Assembly (NCBI GenBank): GCA_022828595.1
Contig: JAKGHH010000001.1
Coordinates: 120,788,999 to 120,852,998, forward strand
Source of the DNA: Nelumbo lutea
Lineage: Eukaryota > Streptophyta > Magnoliopsida > Proteales > Nelumbonaceae
Reading direction: 5' to 3'
Length of the DNA: 64,000 bases
Positions 46,019 through 57,573 of the stretch are shown one piece after another; the stretch's first letter is position 1; each line of letters opens with the position of its first letter. Under the pieces are notes generated by a model. It did no database searches. It saw only the letters and a list, made by a program, of their open reading frames with translations, and was not told the origin of the DNA. A program made the position numbers and the translations under genes.

Positions 46019-46460
46019 CTTCAAAAGCAAATTTCTGCACAATTGCATCCGTGAAGTTTTAGGATCGACTTGAACTCTAAGAGCAAAGATCGATAAAGCA
46101 AGGAAGTAATTACAAACAAAATAACCAAAATGTTCAAGTTTGTTATCTCTTTAAGTGCATAAACGAACATTAGAGAACTCAGAAGCAAAACCAAAATCTA
46201 ATAGATCACTTTACGGATTCTTATTCTTACGGAGAGAGAGAGAAATTAGAAACAAAAAAATAAGCAAAGAGTTGCTTTGATATTATATTTGGATCTTCCG
46301 ACCTTTACAAGAAGTTGAGACTTGAGAGAGAGAAAGAGATGGATGACTAGAGGAGGGAATTGGTGCACGGCCTTCGTTTGTTTACTGGTTTACTGCCTCC
46401 GCGCGACTTCGTCCAACCAACGACTATACGTCGCCGTGCCAGTCCGTAGCTGCTAGTAAT
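46019..46460 (-). promoter_or_regulatory. FAAH 5' UTR and proximal promoter
   Basis: Upstream of the FAAH ATG. A CT-rich leader (GA-rich on the plus strand, 46232-46342) is typical of plant 5' UTRs. A CAG acceptor 16 nt before the ATG (46035-46037) and candidate donors near 46300 suggest a 5' UTR intron of about 270 bp. No convincing TATA box is seen. Exact transcription start is unknown. Confidence 0.4.
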
Positions 46461-46969
46461 AAAACAACGCTTGGCACATCACTTTTCTGTTACCTGTACA
46501 GTAGACGGTCGTATTTAACATTCGTCGGGGAAATCCGGTCTTTCGGTTTTTAAAATTACCGAACCGAATCGATTGGTTGACCGATTGATTGGTTCGGTTT
46601 TTTTAATATATAGATTCTTATAAATATATTATAATATTTACAATATATATTATAAATATAAATTCTATTTATATAATAATGTATATATTATTAATAGATT
46701 ATTACAAATATAATATCTAATATATATAGTGATCAATTCGATTAACTATAGGTCAATGGAAATCAAACTGATTGGTTTGATTTACAGGGTTTTTGGTTCA
46801 GATTACCCGTTTCAGTTTAGTTTTTTATAAGCACCCATAATATATTTGATACATCATATGCAAAATTACATTTATGTTCATTGTTTTTTAAAATTTCCTA
46901 TATATTTATTAAATTGAGGTGGCATGATTAATACGTGCTTTAGATAGTATTTTTTTGGAGAATGCTGCT
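46461..46969. other. Intergenic, AT-rich
   Basis: Contains accgaaccgaatcgattgg / gattggttcggt words near 46558-46600, similar in style to the CATGG MITE family, but no boundaries were found. Otherwise nothing recognised. Confidence 0.4.
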
Positions 46970-46970
46970 C

Positions 46971-48118
46971 AGCCCAGGGTTAGAATTTGTAGACTCAAAG
47001 TATATGTGGGGTAGGTGTTACTTCGAAATTGATACCAATTCACAGGCATGTATAGATGCATAGAGTGTGGGTTTTTAACATTTTAAAGATTTATAACTCT
47101 ATAATAGAAATCAGAAATCTGCATTGGGCCTGTCGGTTTTATTTTTTTCCTTGGAGATAATTGAAAAGAGATTATAATGAAGATAAATCATTATGAAACG
47201 AGTTCTGCCAGCTTAGATGGAGTGTCCCACCAACATGATCTAATCCTATGTTTATACCATGGTTTTCAAAACCGGACCGAACCGGATGGTCAGTTTGGAC
47301 AAACCGAAAACTGATCAGGTGACCGGTTTTGGTTTTTCCAAAAACTGTTGATTTTGGTCAGCAAACCACTGACCTAGGTGGTTAACCGTTTGAACCGTTT
47401 GAACAGTTTTTTACTTTTTTTAACTTTTTTTCAGAATAGGCTGACCATTCGGTTCAAATTCGGTCTCTAGGTCGGTTTTAAAAACCATGGTTTATACATA
47501 TGGTATTCAGCCTATGTTTATACACAAAAGTTATATTCAAAACAGTTTGAGATAAAGCTTTAGTTTTATCAATCCAAAACAAGAAGTGCCAGCTAATGCC
47601 CCTAGCATCTTCATTACAGCTCTATTCTTCAGAGCTGAGAATTCAAAACCAGCTACTGTCATCCAATTTTGGGCTTTTCTATAATGAAGGGTTTTTCAGA
47701 CCGATATGCATTCAGCTACAAAAGGATTCCAATGTCGAGGTTACAATCCCTCTACAGGCTCTTGTTGCAACTTGGGTGAGATTGTAAGGGCCCGACCCAA
47801 GTTTTCATGGGCCGGGTCTGATCTAAATTTGGATTGGACGGGTTAAGGAATCGGGTAACTTGAATTCAACCCATTTTCCAAGTTTGTTTGCATAAATACA
47901 TATATTTATATGCATTTTATTTATATAAAAACTACGAAAAATTACAGACATACCCAATGCAGATTTTTTATTTTCATTACAGACAGACCCAATGCAGACA
48001 TTCATAATATCAACAATCCACACTCTATGCACCAATAACCATCCATGAATTGGCATCAATTCCGAGCTGGCACCTACCCCAACAGTACTTTGGGCCTACA
48101 AGTTCTGACCCTGGGCCT
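46971..48118. repeat. Fold-back structure with diverged arms of about 150 bp
   Basis: 46971-47135 (agcccagggttagaatttgt ... gcattgggcctgtc) reappears inverted at about 47981-48118 (gacagacccaatgcag ... ctgaccctgggcct). The arms are diverged. A MITE (47257-47490) is nested in the loop. Possibly an old inverted-repeat transposon. Confidence 0.65.
47257..47490. mobile_element. CATGG-ended MITE, copy C
   Basis: 234 bp with the best terminal inverted repeats of the family: ccatggttttcaaaaccg and cggttttaaaaaccatgg. Flanked by TTTATA on both sides (47251-47256, 47491-47496). Internal AACCGTTTGAACCG palindromic words. Confidence 0.75.
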
Positions 48119-48447
48119 ACAAGTACTGTTGGCCAACAGTACTTTGGACCTACAAGTTTTGACCTGTGTGATGCACGGGAAAATCTAAAAGATTGAATAA
48201 GTTTACTTACTATTAATTAATTCATAAGTTATAATCAAAATCTGTTGTTAATTAAGTAAAAGTATTCAAAGTTATTGTTAATATTTAAAATTTTAATAAT
48301 TGTATTTTTCATTTAATGTTGATTTACAGAAAACAAATGTTGTTAATTTAATATGAACAAATATTTTTAATAAATTTAATTTTATTAATCATTTGTAGTA
48401 ATTTTAATAACAATTATATAGGAATGGCAATAGGTCGGGTTTGGGTG

Positions 48448-48755
48448 GGTTCAGGGCAAGGCACCCACTCCCCATTAGGGATGGGAAATCCTCAAATTTT
48501 CCTGCATCGTCCCCAGTGTCAGATAGGTTAAAGGCAAGGCACCCACTCCCCGTTAGGGAAGAGGAATCCTCAAATTTTCTTGCTTCGTCCTCAATGTCAG
48601 GTGAGTTTAGGGCAAGACACCCACTCCCCATCAAGGATGGGGAATCCTTGAATTTCCCTATCCTATCTCTAGTGTTGGGTAGGTTCAAAGCAAAGTACCC
48701 ACACCCTGTCAATCCAATATTCAATTCGATGACAAAAACTGATCAAAATGATATA
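48448..48755. repeat. 78-bp minisatellite, four copies
   Basis: Units start at 48448, 48526, 48604 and 48682, exactly 78 bp apart. Each reads ggttcagggcaaggcaccca, then ctcccc, and a ggaatcctcaaattt word. Because 78 is a multiple of three, both strands stay open over the array. Confidence 0.9.
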
Positions 48756-49779
48756 TTGAGTATTAGTCACATGGTAAATGTCTAAAAGTACACTAAATTG
48801 TCTTTAATTTTCAAAATGTAATTTTATGAAAATTTTGAAAATTTTATTACATTTGTGTAATTATGAAAATTTATTCAAATTTATTATTAAATTGTTATTA
48901 AATCATTTATTTTCTTTATAAAATGGTTTACTTACAAAATTACACTAATTTTATCTTATATATTCTAATATAAACTAACCAATAATTTCCTTTCTCCAAT
49001 ATTATACAAATTTATCTTAATAATTTATGTAAATATTGGTTCAAATTACAAATTTCCCTTTCTCATACTCATTTATCTTTAATAATTTTCAACAACTTAC
49101 AATGAAAACTAAATAATTTTTCAAAATCTATCAAATGTAATAAATTTTCCTAAAATTTTCAAAGTATTACAATAATTTTAAATAATTATTTAATACATTT
49201 TAAAAAAACTTAAAAAAATTATATCTTTTAATTTCCAAAATGGTATTTTATGAAAATGTAGTTTTATGAACATTTTTGAAAAAATTATTGCATTTGTGTA
49301 ATTATGGAGATTTATTGAAAATTATTTTAAATTGTTATTAAATATTATTTTTATTATGTAGTTGACTAACAAAATTGCACTAATTTATCTTTTATTTTTC
49401 CAATATAAATTAATTAATAATTTCATTATCCAACATTTTAATATTTTATTCCCCCATTTGCATTGGTTTCTTAACTATAATAATAACAATAACTAAAATT
49501 TTATACTTTTGGATAATTGTTAAATATAATTATCAATTTTCTAGGAATTAATTAAAGAGTTTTCAATTTCTATAAAATGTTGTTAATTAACATGAATATA
49601 ACAGTATTTACCTAAAATACTTCAAAAAGTCATGATGAGTTAATTAATAACAATAGTTATTAATTTTTGGTAATTTATTACTGTACTAATAAGAATATTT
49701 AATTTTTGATAATTTACTAACCATATTTATTAACTTTTGATAATAAAACTATTTAATATTCATTGAACATATATTGAAT
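48756..49779. other. Intergenic, very AT-rich
   Basis: About 1 kb of A/T-rich sequence with repeated aattattaa-like words; no gene recognised. Confidence 0.5.
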
Positions 49780-49788
49780 TAAATATTA

Positions 49789-51381
49789 GGGTAAAATACA
49801 AAAACCTTCCCTGAAATTTCTAACAATCATAAAAACCTCCCCTCTAATTTCATTTTAATAAATACTTCCTCAACTTTTGAAAAACTCGACAAAAACCTCC
49901 CTTCTGTCACCTTCCCAATACACGGATTAGACCCGTATATTGCACGGGTTTGGTTGTACGATCGGATTTCGTATTCAGGCTTTTCGAAAACAGGTCTCAC
50001 TGACCCGCATACGTCGTCTTCTTCGCCCGAACTGTCAATCCCTATATTTTGTAGGAGCGGTTTTTCCCAGCAGCAGAAGGAACAAGAAGATAGAGACTGC
50101 CTCCAGATCTCTGACTTCGATCCAAATTCTCTACGATACGCCGCTCCACATGCGCATTTTAGCAAAAGATGATTCATACTTCTTTTTCGTCATCTTCCCG
50201 CTCCTTCTCTACTCTGACCCTGACTGGAGAGAGGAAAACCCAATCTCTCTAACCATTGACGAATTCTTTTGAACCCCTTTTCAATCTACAAATCTCTCAC
50301 TCTCTCTCTCCTTTGGCAGTCTGGTCATCCGCATGTGCAAATCGAAAACAGACATCGATGCAGCGGAACCGGCCAGAAGCTTGCGAACCTCCCAAACCCC
50401 TTGGTGACCTTTTGACAGCCCTAGAACTGTGAGATCCTCATTCACGAACCCTTCAAGCAGCTATAACACTAGCGGCAATTACACAATCGGTTCTAGCTAC
50501 AAAGCTTCATCGGCAACTTCGATTTCCAGTAGACCTTCCCTCTCAGGCCTCCAACAAACCTTACCTGAGAAACCTCAATTCTACGACTTGTCAGAAATCT
50601 GCTCCGCCACCAACAATTTTGCCAAGCGCCTCTCCAATGCCACCTGGAGATGCAACCTGCGAGTACATTCACAGCAGATCGCAATGGATCTCGCCGACGG
50701 TCTCGAGTACATTCACAACAAATCCCGATAAATGACCCAACATGAATATAGTGGCCGACAAGATCTCAAAGCTTTATTTAGATTCGAAGACTCGGTCGGA
50801 GAAGATGAAAATTTCGACTGACATCACGTTTTCATTGGCTTCTTGATAACCATTCAAGACTTCTGGTTCATTAAAATTTAAAAATTTTGATTCTTTTTTT
50901 TTTTTTATAATTCTGACTAGATTTTATTAAATTTTTGTTCTTTAAAACAAAATTGATTGAGATATATGATTAAATAAATAAACAGTCTTGCTGTACATTC
51001 TGTAAATTTACACGAGATTCGAAATTCTTTTTTGGTACCAGACTAATTCATTCATTAAACTCAGAAAATCTGTTCTTGACAATTGTTCCTCTTCCTTGAA
51101 GAAAACTGTTATCAATTTCTCATAAAAATTAGTAAAATAAAATATTCTTAACCTTCGTTTAATTAAAAGTAAAATACACGGTTTCAATCCCTGTAATACA
51201 GTTGGAATGTTCTCACTAACCCGCGGCTGCCTCTATTTCTGGATTCGAATGGGGAAGAGTTCTACAAAAGGTAAAATAGGTATTTTAAATAAAGATTATC
51301 TCTTTAATGTTTTCCGTTTTGATGATTGATGGTAGGGAGGTATTTGTTAGAAATTTTAATGGAATTTTTTGTATTTTATCA
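49789..51381. mobile_element. Pack-MULE (Mutator-like element with host gene pieces)
   Basis: 1,593 bp bounded by inverted ends gggtaaaatacaaaaacc and ggaattttttgtattttatc, with aaatttctaacaa conserved further inside both ends. It is flanked by a perfect 9-bp duplication TAAATATTA (49780-49788 and 51382-51390), the Mutator hallmark. No transposase is present. The inside holds pieces of a receptor-like kinase gene (50333-50846) and a more GC-rich segment at 49930-50280 of unknown source. Confidence 0.85.
50333..50846 (+). pseudogene. Captured receptor-like kinase fragments, probably LysM type
   Basis: Three stretches read like parts of a plant LysM receptor-like kinase (LYK group) intracellular region. 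(1) MCKSKTDIDAAEPARSLRTS from 50333, breaking at a TGA near 50407. (2) In another frame, PQFYDLSEICSATNNFAKRL and TWRC (about 50570-50650), the segment just before or at the kinase start. It is fused directly to QIAMDLADGLEYIHNKSR, an alpha-helix normally far downstream in the kinase. (3) VADKISKLYLDSKTRSEKMK ending at a TGA at 50846, resembling the C-terminal tail. ATP-binding and catalytic loops are missing, so it cannot be a kinase. Family assignment rests on recalled motifs. Confidence 0.7.
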
Positions 51382-51390
51382 TAAATATTA

Positions 51391-52144
51391 ATTGTATTTA
51401 ACTCTTTATTAATTGATATGAATATTTTAAATGAAAGAATGGATATGAATTAGGGAAAGAAATTTTAAAAATTCATTCGAAATGGGGGTAGAAATCAAAT
51501 CACCCCACAACGTCCCATATCGCATTCCCACCGTGTATTTGACCACTCCGGAACCCGAGGTTAAAATCTTTAAGATTGACCTGAATTGATTCTCAACCCC
51601 CCTGTCAGGATACATGCCCCCTATTAATAATCAGCCTACTACGGAACGTATCATAGGGACAAGGGGGCCAAGGCTCGGATAGGGCGGGGGACAGGGTGGT
51701 TGTTACATTCATGTTTCATTCAGCAATCAGCACCATTAATATCCGGCAGCTGGGTGAAAGAAAAAACAGACTCATGCGGGCATACGTAGCTGCATCATCA
51801 TTTAAGTCTTGTCCCAAATACATTGGATCGGCCACATGATTCCTGTTTATACGGAATAGAATACGTACACGAAATGAATGAACATGACATTAGTTTTTTC
51901 TTTTTTTTTTTTATAAGAAAAGGAAAAGAATATGATGTCCATTACATTAGAGTGATACTCAATGTAAATAGACTGATACTCAATTCACCGATAGTGAATG
52001 TATATCTTATGGCAACTCTATTAGGGACTGACCAATAAAATTGTGAAAGTAGTGGTAATTGTGCACGATTTGGCTACTCTTAATTGGAGGGCGATTCTAA
52101 TTCCAGATGGACGATGAGTTGGATCGATCTGTAAAACAATTCAC
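51391..52144. other. Intergenic, with an RTE-like fragment
   Basis: 51792-51860 has catcatcatttaagtcttgt and attggatcggccacatgatt, a short RTE-type LINE 3' end. The word ttcaccgatagtgaatgtat (about 51984) closely resembles the start of the Tat LTR at 52140. No gene. Confidence 0.45.
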
Positions 52145-52768
52145 TGATAGTGAATGTATCAGAGAACTCAGGGTAGTTAATCCAACGAGGTTGCTCTGAT
52201 GCTTAAGTCAGTGATTATGCTGTGAATGTGAGTTGAATGCTTGAGAGCTTGAGTGCTAGTGAGTAGAGTAGCCACACGTACCTTTGCCTTGAGATTTTGA
52301 GTCTTTATATACTGGAGTAGCCGGGGGATTTACAGAAGAGCTCTGGGTTCTCTGGGCTGTAGAGATAAGGTTGGTTCCGTTTTTGAAGGAGAGCGGTACG
52401 TGGATGAGGCTTATCGTCTACCTCCAATTCAGGCGAGACTAGGATGAGTTCTTATCTTGATCTCGGGAGATTCAAGATATGTTGGCTCATCGTGACTCCA
52501 AGAGATTCAATATCTGTTGGGGAGGCCTTTGGAGTTGGTTATACAACATATCGGCTTCGTTAGCTCCGAGTTGGAACTTTGATTCTTCGGTCTCGAACTG
52601 GATCGGATGCCGAGGTGCCTCTACGCGAGGCGTGTTTTGGGCCGTGGTGGCTGGGTACCCGAACTGCAATGTTGCGAACTGAGCCTACCTAGTTGGTTTG
52701 TCATCCTTCAATCATATCGCGCCTACGTGTCCCCTTCCTATTAGGTCGTGCCAAATCAACCTTCATCA
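52145..52768 (-). repeat. Tat element 3' LTR
   Basis: 624 bp, TGATGAAG...TATCA on the minus strand. Its end agrees with TATCA at 63996-64000, the last bases of the 5' LTR. TATATAAAGA lies near 52310 on the minus strand as a TATA box. The left border is inferred from the matching ends only. Confidence 0.65.
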
Positions 52769-52783
52769 ATTGCCCCCTACTCC
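52769..52783 (-). other. Polypurine tract of the Tat element
   Basis: ggagtagggggcaat on the minus strand, directly before the 3' LTR. Confidence 0.7.
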
Positions 52784-53078
52784 TCGTGCCAGGGGTCCCA
52801 ACCCGGTGCGAGGAGTTCATGAAGGGTCTAGGTGGATTTGGTGCAAGGTCTAGTCAATTTGGAGAGTGAACCGTTGGTCAAGCCTGTTCAATCATCTGGA
52901 TCAACCATGAAATGACCTAGGTCGCGTCCTGGGCACGCGCGAACATCACACTGTTTATAGATTCCGCAGACGTCAAAGAGCGCGCTCAACCGATTTCATC
53001 ATCGGGTATCGTGCAACCGATTTTCATGGGAGCCACTGGATCGTGTAGGTCTCAGTCGTTGATCGCCATGTGGTGAAC

Positions 53079-53086
53079 TATAAATA
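53079..53086 (+). promoter_or_regulatory. TATA box of the antisense accessory ORF
   Basis: TATAAATA inside ctataaatagggg, about 175 bp before ATG 53261, facing against the element's own gag-pol. A transcription start near 53110 would follow. Confidence 0.6.
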
Positions 53087-53260
53087 GGGGACCGAATGGC
53101 CCCTTTCCTTCGCCAAAAATCTTGTGATTGAGCTCTCCTGAGGTCGCATCGGAGTCTTTCAGCTTGCCACTCTTTCCTTTGTATCTGAGGTTGTTTTCGT
53201 CCTTTTGGTGTGTTCGTCTTCTTTCATTAGTTTGTTCTCCTTTCCTTTTCTTGTTCCAGT

Positions 53261-56200
53261 ATGTCTAGTGCTAGTATAAATAGGCTTCTTAGTGATTCTA
53301 GTGAGCCCGAGGGTGTCGAGGTGCAGTCCTTGGCTCCCGTTGGAGAGGTCAACTCTTTGTCGGAGAGTTCCTCTCTTCACCTCTTAGGAGAAACACCTTT
53401 ACCCGACGTCGGGCCATCTCGGCCTAAGGAACCAAAAGCTCGGGTAGAGGGATCGACCTCTAGAGAGGGGATCCCATCTTCTTCTCGGGGTCGGGATTCG
53501 GATGACTTTGGCCTTTCCACGATGACCTCGGATAGATTACTATCCTCGGTAGCCCATTACCGTCTTCCCGACACCCTTACTTTTAGTATTCCTTTGGGTC
53601 AGTACCCTTGGGTTCATGGTCACCATGAGCTCGCGGTTTTTGAGGAGCAGATCGTAGTTGGGTTGCGCTTCCCGCTCCACCCTTTATCATAGAGATTATT
53701 AAGTTCTTTGACATTACCATCGACCAGTTACACCCGAACTCCATCCAAACCATAGTTGGCATGATCTCTTTGTTCCACGAGTATAACCGACCTCTTTCCT
53801 TATACACCTTTAGTTCGATATGCTCAATCAAGAAGAACTCCGCTTGTCTATGCGGGGATACCCAACAGAGTTATTACATTTCTCCCCACCCCGGGTTCAA
53901 AATCCTGTTCGGTAGCCCGAACAAAGTATCGACCTAGAAGAGGAGGTACTTTTTCGTCCGAAACCCTGAGGGGTGGCCATTCCCGACTCACTGGCGAGTG
54001 GTCATCAAGGACCACGGGGTGAGGCTAGATGCTGAAACCAGGGCAGTCGTTAATTCCTAGGGGGACCTCGGCCTGGAAATGAAAGATTTCTTGGCCGAGG
54101 AGAAGCTTGTATGAGCTGGGCTGAGTCCTCCTGGTAGGCCTCCACCTCAGCGCTCATACTACTTTTTCTTATTTTGTACTTACTTCGGTTCGTGACTAAC
54201 TTCTTCCTTTTTCTCTTGCAGAGGCTATGACAGGCGTTGATGCAGAAAACCTTTTGAGGAGCATCCAGAAGGGCAAGAAGAGGAAGGCCTCGAAGAAGTC
54301 TCGTCGGGAGGCTAGTCCTTTGGTTCTTGTCCAACCCAAGGACGTTGCACCGGATCTGATCTCAATCGAGCTCCCGGAGGAGGAGGTCCATCCCCAACCT
54401 CCATTCATGGACCTGGACGAAGACCAGGAGAAGGGAGCCCCGCCTCACGAGCCCAAGGGTGCTTCGGTGCCCAAGCCTCAGCTCTCGAAGGAGAGCATAA
54501 TGACCCTGTAGCTCGGTCTCCTCAAGAGTAAAGACGTCGTTTTTCCTGCAGAAGTCGCAAAATGGATTGACATGCCCACAAGTCAACTCGAGGGCAGGGC
54601 GGCCAGTTACTGCATGGTGGTGAGTAGCTCGCCCTTTCTATTTGCCAGGTGAACTCCGCCATTCATTCACTTGTCTATCAGTTCGAGATCCGCTTGAAGC
54701 GAACTCGGGAAGCCAAGGAGAACGCTCGGAAGCTTTATCGCGAGCTGGACTTAGCTCGGGGTGAGGTTCTTCGAGCTAAGAAAGGAGCTCAGGGCCAGCA
54801 GGAGCTGATCATCATACTGACATAGGAGGAGAAACTTAAGTGCAAGAACGAAAACCTCGAGGCAATGATCAAGGAGCGCACTGAGATCTTTGACACTGCC
54901 ATCCAAGAGGCACGGGATCAGGAGAGAGAGTGCACCGTTGAAGATTTCAAGGAGTCTCCGGAGTTTCACAATCTCCAGGTTGAGTATGGATCAAGCTCAT
55001 ATTAGTCCAGTTTCAAACTTTGCAAGTGGCTGATGCGGCAGAAGTTTCCCGAGCTTGACTTTGGAACTGTTTCCATGTCGGATGTCACTCCTGAGATTGT
55101 TAGACAGTTTTGTATGCCCTTAGCTTCAATTTGATTTGATGTACTTTTGTTATTTAGTGGAAATAAATAAAGTGCATGTTTGATTCATGTTGCTTGGTTT
55201 AATTCTGTGTAAAACCCTAAAACTGGACATTTATAGAGACTCATGTTAGTTTTAAATGTTCACAGCCGTTGGATAAGTCTGGGGAGATTTATCCTGCCAA
55301 GGCTGATACTGGTGTGCCACCAAGTGTTGGGATGGCCTGTCTCGGCCATCAGGGTAAGACCCGAGGCACATGCAGTATGGGATTACTTGAATCCTTGAAC
55401 CGGACCAGATTTCCAGTATTGCCCTGGACCTTGGAGATAGATGGGCAAAACTGGAAAGTTACACCTGACCCCTAAACTCGATTATGACATTTCACTAGGT
55501 GTTGGATCAGGCTGCCTTTGATATGCCATTCAGTGAGATCCTTAGCGGGGATCAAAACCTGGGTATGTTGGGGCAGTTTGAGAATTCATCTGAGTGGGTG
55601 ATCATAGTGACAGAATCAGCCACTTTGTCGGACAAAGGGTAATGATCGGGAATGCACTCTCTCTGATGGAAACCAAACTGCCGGCAGTTGATTTCAATCG
55701 TTGGAATTTTGTTTTGCAAAATTAATATATTTATATATATGTACGGTTTCGAATTGTTTGCAAATGGTTTTAATTCCCAGGATCCATGTGAGAGGAGAGT
55801 GCTGCACTGTACCTTGCAGCCGATGGAGAGGTCCTCTCTTGTCGGGCAGTGCTTGATCATTAAGGGCTGAGAGGTTAAGTGTAAGACCATTGAGGATAAT
55901 GCCTGATGGGCTAATCTTGCACCTGCCCACAGTCCTTGGGTTTTTATAAGATGGCTTGGCCCAGGGACCACTTAATGTAAGTGTTGGGCCCATAGGGTCC
56001 ATATGATGGACTCAAGGGGTTCATTGAGTTTTTCAGTGAATTCGGCTGGGCCTTGTATTAAAGGCTGGGCCGAACCCATGTGGCTGGTGTGTAGATCAAT
56101 GCTTGGGTCCCACGCCATACAAAGAAGCCCAACTGGGCAGCAGATTGGAAAGTAATTAGACACTGAACACTTAATGGGCCAAAAGCCCATTTCGAGGTGC

Positions 56201-57110
56201 GCTGATATGATCACCCATCCATGGGGCGAATTTGAGATTAAAGTTAGTAAAAGGATTGGGCCTTTTAGCCTTATCCACTCTTAGAGACCAAATTCAAATT
56301 AGATTTGAATCTGGTAACCTCCTGATAAGATCAGGAGTAAGCTAACTCTATCTGCAGAAAAGGATTAAGATTATCCCCTATCCAAATACTGATTTGGATT
56401 GGGATAACTCCTAAAAAGGAGGTTTCTTAATCAAGAAGAAAGGAGGAGATTTCGAACCACCTTGAAGAGGTATAGGATACCTCCTGTGAATTAAGATCTG
56501 ATCTGATTCATACTCTCCAAAAAAACAGAAAAAGCAGTTCAGCCTTTTTGTTTTGGAAATCTCCTCCTGCCGCCGCCATCTGCCTTTGCAAGATTAGATC
56601 TTTGCAGAGAAGAAAGTCAAGAAATCTGTTCTTGACATCAGCCTTGCAAGAAAGACTGAAAAGGATTCAGTGTTTAGTACTTCCAGAGGATTCTTGTGAA
56701 GGATCCAGTGTGTAGGACGCACCCTGCTGGTTCTGTTCCATTCACAGCTGTGTCATCTTCAGCAGGAACGGATCTTGGAGCATTATTTGGGCGTGAACAC
56801 CAACTTTGGGAGATACTGCTTCTCCGGATCAGGTATATTCCTCCCATTTATCTTTTGGTACAGATCTGGTTTGATTATGGTTCAAGTAGGATCCTTGAAT
56901 ATTGTATTCTAAATTTAGGGAATATGATTCCCAGTTGAGAGAAGGTAGGAAATTTTTGAAATTCGCCCACCCATTCCGCAACCTTTATGGCGTCCATTAG
57001 ATGGATCCTACCATTCTTTCAGAGATGGCAAAGGAGGCTAATGAAGAACCTGACTCCTCCGAAGAGGAAAGTGATGATGAAGTCCTTGAGGTGGGGCCGT
57101 CAGGAGAGGT
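53261..57110 (+). pseudogene. Antisense accessory ORF of Tat element (transposase_28-like)
   Basis: Starts at ATG 53261 (MSSASINRLLSDSSEPEGVE). A domain like the plant 'putative gypsy type transposon' family (PF04195; HELAVFEEQIVVGLRFPLHP, then SLFHEYNRPLSLYTFS) is interrupted by TAG at 53690 and further stops. Two plant introns are visible: 54134-54221 (GTAGGC..TTGCAG) and 54620-54681 (GTGAGT..TATCAG). After them comes a Lys/Glu-rich coiled coil (FEIRLKRTREAKENARKLYR, 54682 on). The frame breaks at about 55112 through an insertion and resumes near 57010 with an acidic tail (EEPDSSEEESDDEVLEVGPS). Such antisense accessory ORFs are known in Tat elements; their function is not known. Confidence 0.72.
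55113..57005. mobile_element. Unclassified 1.9-kb insertion in the accessory ORF
   Basis: Separates DVTPEIVRQF from the acidic C-terminal tail of the accessory ORF. No coding domain is seen. Stretches such as gggcccatagggtcc, aatgggccaaaagccca and the region 56560-56830 look like LTR or leader sequence, so a solo LTR is one possibility. Clear ends and target duplication were not found, so borders are approximate. Confidence 0.45.
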
Positions 57111-57573
57111 AGGCTGAGAGGACGCAGAGGAGGATCGCATGGAAACCGACCTCCCTCATAGTTCGAACGTATAACTGTGCCTCTTTTCATGGACTCTTTA
57201 CATGCAATGTACATCCCGGGCCTCCAAACTCGGTTATAGTAGTTTTTTTTTGTACTCAAAATTCTACATTAATGAAATATAGGTGTTTTAGCAATCTTCA
57301 TGTGCAAATTTTTTTTTTCTAAGTGTAGATTACTCCCGAGCTAGCGAGCTAAGCCAAATATGAGTGAACTTTTTCTATGTATAGGTTGCTGCCGAGTTGG
57401 TGATCTCGACACTACTAGGAATGATCTAATTGCTTTTTCATGCCAGGACGATCGGATTGTCTAAGTGTCAGTTATCCCTAAATGCCGAGCTAACGAGCTT
57501 GGCTCCATGTGGGATTAACCTTACGTTGTTGTATGCCGAGGTGAATTAGACACCGTAGGGTTTGCACCCGAGC

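Noticed and set aside
48404..48724. 106-codon repetitive protein on the minus strand
   Set aside because: It comes from the 78-bp minisatellite; no start context, homology or introns support it.
49940..50272. Overlapping ORFs of 72-116 codons on both strands before the kinase pieces
   Set aside because: GC-rich captured or filler DNA in the Pack-MULE; no recognisable protein family in either direction.
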